DNA from: Hirschia sp964352025
Lineage (GTDB): Bacteria; Pseudomonadota; Alphaproteobacteria; Caulobacterales; Hyphomonadaceae
Assembly (NCBI GenBank): GCA_964352025.1
Contig: CAYGPZ010000001.1
Location: 1-64,000, forward strand
Direction of reading: 5' to 3'
Length of the DNA stretch: 64,000 nucleotides
The notes under the pieces were generated by a model. That model was not told where the DNA came from. It worked only from the letters and a program-made list of their open reading frames with translations, and did not search any database. Below are positions 45,425 to 54,354 of this stretch, in pieces (within the stretch, counting starts at the first letter, position 1; the number at the start of each line of letters is the position of its first letter). Both the position numbers and the translations under genes were made by a program.

Positions 45425-47344
45425 CTAGCTTTTCGCGTCACCGTCGACTTCTTCGAAGTCAGCGTCAACAACATCATCGTCCTCAGCAGACGCATCAGCT
45501 GCTGCATCTTTAGCAGCGTCTGCATGTGCATCACCTTCTTGTGCAGCTGCGTAAATGGCTTCACCCATTTTCATTGCTGCTTCAGTTAGTGATTGCGTTT
45601 TCGCTTGGATCTCAGCTGTGTCATCTGTTTCCAGAGCCGCTTTTAGAGCATCACGCGCTGCTTCGATTTCTGCTTTAACTTCCGCAGGAATCTTGTCGCC
45701 GTGCTCATCAAGCTGCTTGTTTGTGCCATCGATGAGTGACTCACCGTTGTTTTTGGCTTCAACAGATTCACGAGCCGCTTTATCAGCTTCAGCATTTGCT
45801 TCAGCATCTTTCACCATGTTCTGGATGTCATCGTCTGAAAGACCACCATCAGCCTGAATTGTGATTTGCTGCTCTTTGCCTGTTGCTTTGTCTTTCGCAG
45901 ACACAGACACGATACCGTTTGCGTCGATGTCGAAAGTCACTTCAATTTGTGGCATTCCACGCGGTGCAGGTGGGATACCTTCAAGGTTGAAGTTACCAAG
46001 CACTTTGTTGTCAGCAGCCATTTCACGCTCACCTTGGAGAACGCGAATAGTCACAGCAGCCTGATTGTCTTCTGCTGTTGAGAATGTCTGAGACTTCTTC
46101 GTTGGAATTGTTGTGTTACGGTCAATAAGACGTGTGAACACACCACCAAGAGTTTCGATACCAAGTGAAAGCGGTGTCACATCAAGAAGAACAACGTCTT
46201 TCACGTCACCTTGAAGCACACCAGCCTGAATTGCCGCACCAATAGCAACAACTTCATCAGGGTTCACACCTTTGTGCGGGTCTTTACCGAAGAATTTTTT
46301 CACTTCTTCTTGGACCTTAGGCATACGTGTCATACCACCAACGAGCACAACATCATCGATTTCTGCAGCAGATTTACCAGCATCTGCAAGAGCTTTCTTA
46401 CAAGGCTCGATTGTGCGCTTCACAAGATCAGCCACAAGGCTTTCAAACTTCGCACGTGTCAGTTTCAGATTAAGGTGCTCAGGTCCTGCAGCGCTCATAG
46501 AAATAAACGGTAGGTTCACTTCGTAAGAGGCAGAAGAAGAAAGCTCTTTCTTTGCTTTCTCAGCTTCTTCTTTCAAACGCTGAAGCGCTTGCTTGTCAGA
46601 TTTAAGGTCAATGCCTTTGTCTTTTTTGAATTCGTCTGCAAGGTAATCCACGATGCGAAGGTCAAAGTCTTCACCACCAAGGAATGTGTCACCATTCGTC
46701 GATAACACCTCAAACACACCATCACCGATCTCAAGGATGGATACATCGAAAGTACCACCACCAAGGTCGTAAACAGCAATTGTTTTACCTTCAGATTTTT
46801 CTAGACCATATGCCAGCGCAGCAGCTGTCGGCTCGTTGATGATACGTTTCACATCAAGACCAGCAATCTTACCAGCATCTTTAGTGGCCTGACGCTGAGC
46901 ATCGTTAAAATAAGCAGGAACCGTGATAACAGCTTCAGTTACTGTTTCACCAAGATAGTCTTCTGCTGTTTCTTTCATCTTCTGAAGAATGAAAGCTGAA
47001 ATCTCTTGCGGGGCGTAATCTTTGTCGCGACCTTTAACCCAAGCGTCTCCATTAGGACCTTTAACGATCTTGAATGGTGACATCTCTTGGTCTTTTGCCA
47101 CTGTCGGGTCTGAGAACTGGCGACCAATCAAACGCTTGATAGCGTAGAATGTCTGCTCTGAGTTCATGACTGCCTGACGCACAGCTGGCAAACCGATCAT
47201 GCGTTCACCGTCTTCGCGGAAAGCCACAACAGATGGTGTTGTACGTGCACCCTCAGCGTTTTCGATAACCTTGGCAGTTGATCCGTCCATAACGGCTACA
47301 CAAGAGTTAGTTGTACCGAGGTCGATCCCGATTATTTTTCCCAT
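45425..47344 (-). CDS. dnaK: Chaperone DnaK (Hsp70)
   Basis: ATP-dependent protein-folding chaperone. The 639-residue protein starts MGKIIGIDLGTTNSCVAVMD and has the ATPase signatures VPAYFNDAQRQATKDAG and VYDLGGGTFDVSI, then DVVLVGGMTRMPKVQ. The substrate-binding domain begins after DVTPLSLGIETLGG. The acidic C-terminus ends in DDDVVDADFEEVDGD, typical of proteobacterial DnaK. The AAGGAATGAGAGAG region before the ATG supplies the ribosome site. dnaJ follows on the same strand. Confidence 0.98.
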   Translation of the reverse strand: MGKIIGIDLGTTNSCVAVMDGSTAKVIENAEGARTTPSVVAFREDGERMIGLPAVRQAVMNSEQTFYAIKRLIGRQFSDPTVAKDQEMSPFKIVKGPNGDAWVKGRDKDYAPQEISAFILQKMKETAEDYLGETVTEAVITVPAYFNDAQRQATKDAGKIAGLDVKRIINEPTAAALAYGLEKSEGKTIAVYDLGGGTFDVSILEIGDGVFEVLSTNGDTFLGGEDFDLRIVDYLADEFKKDKGIDLKSDKQALQRLKEEAEKAKKELSSSASYEVNLPFISMSAAGPEHLNLKLTRAKFESLVADLVKRTIEPCKKALADAGKSAAEIDDVVLVGGMTRMPKVQEEVKKFFGKDPHKGVNPDEVVAIGAAIQAGVLQGDVKDVVLLDVTPLSLGIETLGGVFTRLIDRNTTIPTKKSQTFSTAEDNQAAVTIRVLQGEREMAADNKVLGNFNLEGIPPAPRGMPQIEVTFDIDANGIVSVSAKDKATGKEQQITIQADGGLSDDDIQNMVKDAEANAEADKAARESVEAKNNGESLIDGTNKQLDEHGDKIPAEVKAEIEAARDALKAALETDDTAEIQAKTQSLTEAAMKMGEAIYAAAQEGDAHADAAKDAAADASAEDDDVVDADFEEVDGDAKS

Positions 47345-47485
47345 ATTTTGTCTCTCTCATTCCTTAGATATTGGCGGCCGCCCTTGCCCGATATGGGCCC
47401 AAAACTTGCGGCGCCCGGTTCAGGCGGTCCCCTAAAAAATTGAACTCGGCTCACTTATATTAAAAAAGCCAGGCTCGTAAGCCCA

Positions 47486-47512
47486 TATGGGGTTCAATTC
47501 TTCAGGCTCAAT
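47486..47512 (-). promoter_or_regulatory. Candidate sigma-32 promoter of dnaK
   Basis: The minus strand has ATTGAGC, a 13-base spacer and CCCCATAT, close to the heat-shock consensus. It lies about 140 bases upstream of the dnaK start. It also overlaps a palindrome, CCCATATGGG. The long leader between it and the gene is rich in G and C near 47360-47440. The alkB-like gene begins about 35 bases away on the other strand. Confidence 0.5.
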
Positions 47513-47546
47513 AGGCAAACTCACATTTTCGTGATGAAGGTTATTA

Positions 47547-48164
47547 GTGCGGGTTATTAGACACATGCTGGACGGGTTTCAATTCCTACCTGACTATTTA
47601 GACAGACACGATCAGGACGAGCTGGTTGAAACGATACGTAACCATATGAAAAATAATCCTTTATTCACTCCCAGAATGCCCGGAAGTAATAAACCTTTCA
47701 CTGTTAAAATGACTAATTTCGGTCAACTTGGCTGGGTTTCTGATAAATCTGGATATCGATATGAAAAAACACATCCAGAAACAAAAAAAACATGGCCAAG
47801 CATTCCGCGGCAGTTATTGAACATATGGGAGGACATTTCGCAATACCCTAATCCACCTCAGGCCTGTCTTGTGAATTACTATAATGTAACCGCCAAAATG
47901 GGATTGCATGTCGACAATGACGAAGAAGACATAAATGCGCCTGTTATTTCTATATCTTTAGGGGATTCAGCGCGCTTTCGTATTGGCGGTCTAAAGCGCA
48001 ATAATCCGACCCAATCTATCAAACTCAATTCGGGTGATATCGTCGTATTATCAGGCGCTTCCCGCCTCGCCTATCACGGAATTGACCGCATATATGGCGG
48101 CAGCTCTAAATTACTCAAAAACAGTGGGCGGCTGAATATTACCTTGAGGCGGGTAACGGCATGA
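47547..48164 (+). CDS. alkB: AlkB-like Fe(II)/2-oxoglutarate dioxygenase
   Basis: Direct reversal of 1-methyladenine and 3-methylcytosine lesions in DNA or RNA by oxidative demethylation. The 205-residue protein has the iron-binding triad H121-x-D123 (GLHVDNDE) and H177 (AYHGIDR), and the 2-oxoglutarate motif R195-x-N-x-T-x-R201 (RLNITLR). The GTG start at 47547 is kept because AAGG lies eight bases upstream; ATG at 47565 is an alternative. No ada gene is adjacent. It is divergent from dnaK. Confidence 0.93.
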   Translation: MRVIRHMLDGFQFLPDYLDRHDQDELVETIRNHMKNNPLFTPRMPGSNKPFTVKMTNFGQLGWVSDKSGYRYEKTHPETKKTWPSIPRQLLNIWEDISQYPNPPQACLVNYYNVTAKMGLHVDNDEEDINAPVISISLGDSARFRIGGLKRNNPTQSIKLNSGDIVVLSGASRLAYHGIDRIYGGSSKLLKNSGRLNITLRRVTA

Positions 48165-48170
48165 ACAAAC

Positions 48171-48665
48171 TTATCCAGTTTTCAAAAAGACAGATATTGC
48201 CATTAGCAAATCCTGATTGCTGCCTCGAATACCTGTCATTGAATAAGCATAGTCAGGCAATTTAACGAAATTGTTTGCTTTTTTGCCTAACGCCAATTTG
48301 CCAGATTTTAAAACATCATGCAAAGGCTTCCTAGGTACAAATTCAATCATTTCGCCACCTTGTTTATGATGGAAAATTTGTGCCGCCTCCAAAGCGTCCC
48401 ATGGAATGGTCGTATCGTAGTTTTTGATAAACAGCCCCTCTGGTGACACCCGCACCATGACAGGCACAACGATCAATCGATAAAGCGCCACAGGCAATGC
48501 GAAGAGCGCACCAACAGCAAACAAGCCCATCAGCATACGCATATCTACTGGTGCATCAGACTGGTTCCATAAAATAAGGCCCGCTGCGGCAATCGCAACG
48601 GACCCTATGGCAATTAGAAATGAGCCCAACCGACTTGCTTTAAATTCAAACACCTCGGTTGGCAT
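48171..48665 (-). CDS. Membrane protein resembling the STM3941 family
   Basis: A 164-residue protein with two hydrophobic segments (about 15-33 and 45-70) followed by a soluble part with a PH-like beta pattern (VRVSPEGLFIKNYDTTIPWDALEAAQIF). The layout resembles the STM3941 group of small bacterial membrane proteins, a recalled likeness and not an alignment. It ends six bases from the convergent alkB stop and lies ten bases downstream of hslU, so it may be in the hslVU operon. The function is unknown. Confidence 0.65.
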   Translation of the reverse strand: MPTEVFEFKASRLGSFLIAIGSVAIAAAGLILWNQSDAPVDMRMLMGLFAVGALFALPVALYRLIVVPVMVRVSPEGLFIKNYDTTIPWDALEAAQIFHHKQGGEMIEFVPRKPLHDVLKSGKLALGKKANNFVKLPDYAYSMTGIRGSNQDLLMAISVFLKTG

Positions 48666-48675
48666 GGTTCAAACC

Positions 48676-49983
48676 CTATAAAATATACTTGGACAGATCC
48701 GCATCACCTGCATAACCGCCAACTTTTTCACGTACATAATCAGCCGTGACAGTGAAGGATTCGCCGTTGCGGTCTGGCGCTGTAAAAGAAATCTCCTCCA
48801 GCAAACGCTCAAGAACTGTGTGCAAACGACGCGCACCTATATTCTCTACCGTGTCATTCACCTGAACCGAGAGCTGAGCAATTGTATCAATAGCTCCATC
48901 TTCAAATTCAAGCGTCATGCCTTCTGCACCAATCAAAGCAACATATTGTTTGATAAGGCTAGCTTCTGGTTCTGTTAGAATGCGACGGAAATCTTCTTCT
49001 GTGAGACCACGTAATTCAACGCGAATAGGCAAACGCCCTTGAAGCTCAGGTAAAAGATCAGACGGCTTAGCGACATGAAAAGCACCAGATGCGATAAACA
49101 GGATATAATCCGTTTTCACAGCACCATGCTTTGTTGAAACTGTTGTACCTTCGATCAAAGGAAGCAAATCGCGCTGCACCCCCTCGCGAGACACCCCTGC
49201 TCCGCCTGCTTCCTGACGGGCTGCGACCTTATCAATCTCATCGAGGAAGACGATACCCTCTTCTTCGACAAGTTTAATCGCATCACGCACGACAGATTCC
49301 TGATCTACCAGTTTATCTGACTCATCTTCAATAAGAGGCTTATAGGCTTCTTTGACCGTTGTTTTGACCTGTTTCGTACGTCCACCCATGCCTTTGCCTA
49401 AAAGGTCACCAAGGTTGAGCATACCCATGCTGGCACCTGGCTGTCCCGGAATTTCCATAGACTGCATAGGTGAGCCGTTATCAGCGAGGTCAATCTCTAT
49501 TTCTTTGTCATCAAGTGAACCAGCGCGTAGTTTTTCCTGAAAGGATGCGCGCGTAGTTTCTTTCGCTTCAGGGCCTACGAGAGCATCCAGAACGCGAGAT
49601 TCTGCTGCTGCTTCAGCACGTGCCAAAACATCCTTACGTCGCTCTTCTTTGACCATAACAATGGCTGCTTCGACCAAGTCGCGAATAATTTGCTCAACGT
49701 CACGACCTACATAACCCACTTCTGTGAATTTGGTGGCTTCTACCTTGATGAAAGGTGCCTGAGCAAGTTTAGCCAAACGGCGCGAAATCTCAGTTTTACC
49801 GACACCTGTTGGCCCAATCATAAGGATATTCTTAGGTGTGACTTCTTCACGAAGGTCAGCATCTAATTGCTTACGACGCCAACGATTGCGAAGCGCTAAA
49901 GCTACAGCCCGTTTTGCATCTGATTGTCCGACAATAAAACGATCAAGTTCGGAAACAATTTCGCGAGGAGAAAATTCAGTCAT
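48676..49983 (-). CDS. hslU: ATP-dependent protease ATPase subunit HslU
   Basis: AAA+ unfoldase of the HslVU protease. The 435-residue protein has Walker A GPTGVGKT (57-64), the pore motif region VGYVGRDVEQIIRDLVE, the I domain (about 110-240), Walker B IVFLDEIDKVA and the C-terminal GGYAGDADLSKYIL, whose tail docks into HslV. The start ATG is eight bases after the stop of the membrane-protein gene that separates it from hslV. Confidence 0.98.
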   Translation of the reverse strand: MTEFSPREIVSELDRFIVGQSDAKRAVALALRNRWRRKQLDADLREEVTPKNILMIGPTGVGKTEISRRLAKLAQAPFIKVEATKFTEVGYVGRDVEQIIRDLVEAAIVMVKEERRKDVLARAEAAAESRVLDALVGPEAKETTRASFQEKLRAGSLDDKEIEIDLADNGSPMQSMEIPGQPGASMGMLNLGDLLGKGMGGRTKQVKTTVKEAYKPLIEDESDKLVDQESVVRDAIKLVEEEGIVFLDEIDKVAARQEAGGAGVSREGVQRDLLPLIEGTTVSTKHGAVKTDYILFIASGAFHVAKPSDLLPELQGRLPIRVELRGLTEEDFRRILTEPEASLIKQYVALIGAEGMTLEFEDGAIDTIAQLSVQVNDTVENIGARRLHTVLERLLEEISFTAPDRNGESFTVTADYVREKVGGYAGDADLSKYIL

Positions 49984-49991
49984 TCTAGGCC

Positions 49992-51140
49992 TTATTCTTT
50001 ATCTTTGCCGCTAAGCACATGTTCAGGGGGAAATAAGCGGCCCCATACACCGCCATCAGGTATAAAATTCAAAACCGCATTGCGTGCTGTTTTCCAACCA
50101 GCACCCAAGAGTACGACACTACCCCCTACTATGAGCAAGGGAAGTGCAACAACTTCGACACCAGAAAGTCCTGAATTTCCAACCAAAGAGAACACAACGA
50201 GTGTAAATGTAATCAATCCTGAAAAAATCAAGGCGCGTCGGTTTAAAGCAAGTGAGAGAATGCCTACGCCCAATAGAGCAATCAGCATCATTAGAGATGA
50301 ACCACTTTCGGACTCTACCGTGTCACCGACAATCATAAAACGCATACCAAGCATGATTTGTGGCGCTGCCGCTAAATGGAGCCAGAATGCATTGTCGGAT
50401 TGAATGGTCCGTCGTGCTGGGTCGCGCGCGTCGAAAAACATTGCAAAAGCAAGTGTTACCAGACCAACAAACAGAACCGCCCCTGCGCCTATCGCAGAAA
50501 AATTAAATCCATTACTTTGGAAGGTAAACGTATAGAAAAGTAACGCACCGGATACAGCTATTAGGAATAAGGAGAATGGTAATCTGAAGCGCAAATAGTA
50601 TACAAAGGCTGCTACCGCACCTGCAATGATAGACAGATAACCATTGTCAAACATCCGGCCAAACATAATCCCTGGAACGTCTTTTTGTTGCTTACCTTCT
50701 TGCGCTGCCTGCACCAAAATATCGCCCGCATTATCCATGAGAAGTTTAGTCAGTATCGCACCGACACCGCTGCCCACCATAAAATAGAAAACTAATGCTA
50801 AGGCCATTGAAGGAAGGAGCAATCTTCTTCGCGCAGAAAAATATTCTGCCATCGCCCATGCAAAAGCCGCCATAATCAGCGCCAGAACAGAGGGAAGCAA
50901 TGTCCAGGGCATAATACTTTTCAAAATCCAGCCGAGGAATAATGTCGCCCCAGACATCAAAATCAAGATGCCAAAGGTCAGGAAAATGTCGTTAAAGTTA
51001 GCAAGAAAGCTCAGGTTTTCAGGATCTTCAGAACCATACGGGTCACCGCCTTTGGAGAGATAACCTTGTAGTTTCTCTCCCTGTTCTTCACTCAAAACAC
51101 CGTCTTTTATCGCCTGCTTTAACGCATCACGTTCCGACAT
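49992..51140 (-). CDS. Polytopic membrane protein inserted between hslV and hslU (DUF2157-like)
   Basis: A 382-residue protein with a soluble N-terminus (about 1-45, KDGVLSEEQGEKLQGYL) and about ten hydrophobic segments. The N-terminal short helical motif followed by many TM helices resembles DUF2157-type proteins; this is a recalled likeness only. It overlaps the hslV end by 14 bases and precedes hslU by eight bases, so all three are probably co-transcribed. The function is unknown. Its position inside an operon that is normally two adjacent genes is unusual. Confidence 0.78.
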   Translation of the reverse strand: MSERDALKQAIKDGVLSEEQGEKLQGYLSKGGDPYGSEDPENLSFLANFNDIFLTFGILILMSGATLFLGWILKSIMPWTLLPSVLALIMAAFAWAMAEYFSARRRLLLPSMALALVFYFMVGSGVGAILTKLLMDNAGDILVQAAQEGKQQKDVPGIMFGRMFDNGYLSIIAGAVAAFVYYLRFRLPFSLFLIAVSGALLFYTFTFQSNGFNFSAIGAGAVLFVGLVTLAFAMFFDARDPARRTIQSDNAFWLHLAAAPQIMLGMRFMIVGDTVESESGSSLMMLIALLGVGILSLALNRRALIFSGLITFTLVVFSLVGNSGLSGVEVVALPLLIVGGSVVLLGAGWKTARNAVLNFIPDGGVWGRLFPPEHVLSGKDKE

Positions 51141-51690
51141 CTAAGCTCTCCACAACAAAGCTATTATTTGTATACACACAAATCTCAGCTGCGACCTCCA
51201 TCGCTTTGCGACCTAATGTTTCTGCATCGTCCTCATAGTCGTAAATCGCGCGCGCCGCTGATAATGCATAATTACCGCCTGATCCGATAGCGACGACATT
51301 GTGCTCTGGCTCCAATACATCACCCATACCCGTCAGAACCAAGGTAGAATGCTTATCGGCAACGATTAAAAGTGCTTCTAGTTTTTGGAGGTATTTGTCT
51401 GTTCGCCAATCTTTAGCCAACTCAACAGCAGCGCGTTGCAATTGACCCGGAAAACGTTCCAGTTTTGATTCAAGGCGCTCAAATAGCGTGAAAGCATCCG
51501 CTGTCGCGCCGGCAAATCCAGCTATAATATTACCGCCTTCACCAATTCTACGAACCTTGCGAGCATTACCCTTCATAACGGTCTGGCCCATCGACACTTG
51601 GCCGTCACCAATAATCACAACACGGTCAGGTTTTCTTACTGCCAATATTGTTGTGCTGTGCCAGCTTTGTGGGGATGAAGCCTGCGTCAT
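51127..51690 (-). CDS. hslV: ATP-dependent protease peptidase subunit HslV
   Basis: Threonine peptidase of the HslVU protease. The 187-residue protein has a 12-residue propeptide before the expected N-terminal nucleophile, T13 in STTILAVRK. GDGQVSMGQTVMKGNARKVR, GFAGATADAFTLFERLE and GSGGNYALSAARA follow. A TTAGGAGAA ribosome site precedes the ATG. Heat-shock control is expected for the family, but I could not fix a convincing promoter in the 107 bases upstream. Confidence 0.97.
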   Translation of the reverse strand: MTQASSPQSWHSTTILAVRKPDRVVIIGDGQVSMGQTVMKGNARKVRRIGEGGNIIAGFAGATADAFTLFERLESKLERFPGQLQRAAVELAKDWRTDKYLQKLEALLIVADKHSTLVLTGMGDVLEPEHNVVAIGSGGNYALSAARAIYDYEDDAETLGRKAMEVAAEICVYTNNSFVVESLDVGT

Positions 51691-51797
51691 TGAATTCTCC
51701 TAAGTCATATATTGCACGTATAGGTGAACGTTGAATCAGGCAGGATCAAGGATTTTTGTGAAATAGATTAAATTTTATATCGCCTTAAGGAGCGTAT

Positions 51798-53516
51798 TTA
51801 AGCAAATTTCTTCGTCAAATTTGGTGCTCTCCAGTGGTGAACAAAAGCCTCAAATTCATGAGCTGGAAGCGGTGGAGAAAAGAAATAACCTTGTCCAATC
51901 GTACACGCACGACGACGTAAAAACTCATAGTGTTCTTGCGTTTCCACTCCTTCAGCAACTGTCTCTTGATCAAGCGCTTCAGCCATTGCCAATATCATCT
52001 CAATAATAGCAGGTGCATGGGGATCAGAACCATGTGCACGAACAAATTGCTGATCAATTTTAAACACATCAAATGGTAATCTGGTTACCGTCGTAAAATT
52101 GGAATGCCCTGTCCCAAAATCATCAATCGCAAAACGGACACCACGCGCACGAAGTGGCCTCATGATTTTTGCGACACGATCGGGATTATCAACCGCAGCA
52201 GTCTCGGTAAGTTCCAATTCAAGGCATTCAGGAGGTAATTTCGTTTCTTCCAATATGTCATTTACGATAGAAACAAAGTTTGGATCTTCAAACTGCAATG
52301 GCGATACATTTACCGCCAAACGTGGTTTTTTTCCGTTAAAGTCCCATTTAGCAGCCTGAGCACATGCATCCCGCAATATATTCTCTCCCATTTGCGGGAT
52401 GAGACCCATTTCCTCTGTTTTAGGAATGAAAACACCCGGCGATACGACCGCACCATCGGGCCTTCTCCATCTGGCCAATGCCTCCGCGCCGCAAATCAAT
52501 CCTGTCTCTAATTCTACCTTTGGCTGGAATACCGGAACAAATTCATGGTTTTCAATCCCGCGACGAATATCATCTTCTAGCGTCAAATTACGCTGAGCTG
52601 TTTCTTGCATCGAGGAATCATAAAATCGAAGGTTCTTGAACTTTCCGTCTTTTGCTGTTTTCAGCGCAAAATCGACATGCTTCATTAGTTCAGCTGCGCA
52701 AGTGCCATCTTCTGGAGACGAGGCAGCAGCGTACATCGCGCCAAGTTCAACGATACGGCCATCAAGTGAAAACGGTTTTTCAATTTGAAATCGTATTAGT
52801 TCGACCATCTTCTCGACAATTTTCTGAGAAACATGTGGAATTACGATTGCGAATACATCAGCGGACAGTCGGCTCAAAATAGATGGTGTTTTAGAACATT
52901 CATCCTTAGCACGAAATGTTAGTTCACTTTCCTTTAGATAAGCTCTAATACGTGCGCCAACCATCGATAATAATTCATCGGCTAATTGAGGCCCAAATTT
53001 ATCATTGATGCGACTAAACTTATCCAAGTCAATTATAACAACTGAGACGGTTCTTTCACCTGCCACAGATATGTAGTCATCCGTTTTCTTTAAGAACTGC
53101 GATCGATTTGCTAGCCCTGTAATTGGATCACTTATCGACATTTTATAGGATTTGCGAATTATCGCCTCATAGCGATCCGTCATTTCCTTGATTGCGCCGG
53201 AAAGATTTTCGGAAACACTCTCTGCTACATCTACAATTTGCCCCCCCTGTCCTGGTTTGGCGCTGCGCATACTCTCTGCGAGATCATCTATGGGGGCCAA
53301 AACTTTATTAATATAAATGGAAACTAAAAGTCCCAAAATTGCGGAAATAACGAGAACAAATAACATCCCTGTTAGTAAGATGTTTGACGACCCCGTCATC
53401 AAAAAATTAAAAGCGATGGCGCTTGCACCGGAAGTAACCAATGCAGCTAAACTAACAATCAATAGACAGCGAGATAAATTCATTCGTTTTTGATCTGTGC
53501 TTCCATACGAATTCAT
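51798..53516 (-). CDS. Membrane-bound GGDEF/EAL protein, likely c-di-GMP phosphodiesterase
   Basis: A 572-residue protein with two N-terminal hydrophobic segments (about 17-39 and 46-70), a HAMP-like linker, a GGDEF domain (about 125-300) and an EAL domain (about 315-560). The GGDEF signature is replaced by SADVF (about 219-223), so cyclase activity is unlikely. The EAL domain keeps EALARW, VNVSPLQF, ELTETA, DDFGTG, FKID, AEGVET and GQGYFFS, so phosphodiesterase activity is likely. The short periplasmic loop (about seven residues) suggests little external sensing. The ATG at 53516 is preferred over a GTG one codon upstream. It is divergent from hisH. Confidence 0.92.
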   Translation of the reverse strand: MNSYGSTDQKRMNLSRCLLIVSLAALVTSGASAIAFNFLMTGSSNILLTGMLFVLVISAILGLLVSIYINKVLAPIDDLAESMRSAKPGQGGQIVDVAESVSENLSGAIKEMTDRYEAIIRKSYKMSISDPITGLANRSQFLKKTDDYISVAGERTVSVVIIDLDKFSRINDKFGPQLADELLSMVGARIRAYLKESELTFRAKDECSKTPSILSRLSADVFAIVIPHVSQKIVEKMVELIRFQIEKPFSLDGRIVELGAMYAAASSPEDGTCAAELMKHVDFALKTAKDGKFKNLRFYDSSMQETAQRNLTLEDDIRRGIENHEFVPVFQPKVELETGLICGAEALARWRRPDGAVVSPGVFIPKTEEMGLIPQMGENILRDACAQAAKWDFNGKKPRLAVNVSPLQFEDPNFVSIVNDILEETKLPPECLELELTETAAVDNPDRVAKIMRPLRARGVRFAIDDFGTGHSNFTTVTRLPFDVFKIDQQFVRAHGSDPHAPAIIEMILAMAEALDQETVAEGVETQEHYEFLRRRACTIGQGYFFSPPLPAHEFEAFVHHWRAPNLTKKFA

Positions 53517-53671
53517 CACATCTCACTTTGTAAATACGTTCAATATACAAGGGAAAGCCGATGAATACCTGTGTAGTGTTACTTTTTGAGCTGTAACGTT
53601 AATTATTGCTAAATTCTAAACAGAATACGGGTAATTTATGGCAAAATTCCCCATAAAAATTCGATAATTGT

Positions 53672-53695
53672 CGTGACAGACAATAATCTGTCGCG
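53672..53695. repeat. Inverted repeat before hisH
   Basis: GACAG and CTGTC are separated by eight bases, with an extra CG/CG pair outside one mismatch. The repeat ends about 14 bases before the hisH start. It could be a leader hairpin or an operator in the region shared with the EAL gene. No known histidine attenuator with His codons is visible. Confidence 0.25.
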
Positions 53696-53708
53696 CTAGA
53701 AGGCGAGT

Positions 53709-54350
53709 ATGAAAAAACTCGCTCTTATTGATTATGGCTCCGGCAATGTCCGTTCTGCTGCGCGCGCTTTAGAAGAAGCGGCGAAATTGGCAGACGCTGA
53801 ATTCGACCTTCAGATTACATCTGATCCCAAGAAAATCGCGGTAGCTGACAGAATTTTTCTTCCTGGCGTGGGCCACTACGCCGACTGTATGAATGAGTTG
53901 CAGGCACGCGATGGATTGAGTGATGCATTGACCCAATCCGTGATCGCCAACGGGGTGCCCTTTATGGGTATCTGTGTGGGCATGCAGCTATTGGCTTCAA
54001 TAGGTCTTGAAGACGGAGATACGCTCGGACTAAACTGGGTGCCCGGCACGGTTCAACGTATCACACCAGATCCAGACACTTTGGCCATTCCACACATGGG
54101 ATGGAATGAAATCAAGAACCTCAACCACCCTATTCTTTCGGGTCTAGGTGAGGCACCGCACGTATATTTCACGCACTCCTATGTTTTTGAAACAGACAAT
54201 CCAGATCAATCTGTTGCGCATTTCAATTATGGTGGCGATTTCACAGCTGCGGTCGCGAGAGATAATATTTTCGGTACACAATTTCATCCCGAAAAAAGCC
54301 AGAAATTAGGCCAAAAGATTTTGGCAAACTTTTTAACATGGAAGCCATAA
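53709..54350 (+). CDS. hisH: Imidazole glycerol phosphate synthase glutaminase subunit HisH
   Basis: Supplies ammonia to HisF in histidine biosynthesis. The 213-residue class I glutamine amidotransferase has the nucleophile cysteine in GICVGMQLLAS and the His/Glu pair in TQFHPEKSQ. It starts MKKLALIDYGSGNVRSAARAL, typical of the family. AAGGCGAGT precedes the ATG. hisA follows after four bases. hisB, often upstream in this class, is not in the window. Confidence 0.97.
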   Translation: MKKLALIDYGSGNVRSAARALEEAAKLADAEFDLQITSDPKKIAVADRIFLPGVGHYADCMNELQARDGLSDALTQSVIANGVPFMGICVGMQLLASIGLEDGDTLGLNWVPGTVQRITPDPDTLAIPHMGWNEIKNLNHPILSGLGEAPHVYFTHSYVFETDNPDQSVAHFNYGGDFTAAVARDNIFGTQFHPEKSQKLGQKILANFLTWKP

Positions 54351-54354
54351 TCTC

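Noticed and set aside
44422..46526. Plus-strand frames opposite dnaJ and dnaK
   Set aside because: They are complementary shadows of highly conserved chaperone genes, low in complexity and without family likeness.
47391..47424. Second sigma-32 promoter in the dnaK leader
   Set aside because: GCCCATAT and CCTGAA are both present, but the spacer is about 20 bases where 13-15 are expected.
51691..51797. Sigma-32 promoter before hslV
   Set aside because: CTTG followed by CCTATAC is present on the minus strand, but the spacing of more than 20 bases is too long for the consensus.
53520..53708. Histidine attenuator leader peptide before hisH
   Set aside because: No short frame with a run of His codons and no antiterminator/terminator pair; only one small inverted repeat.
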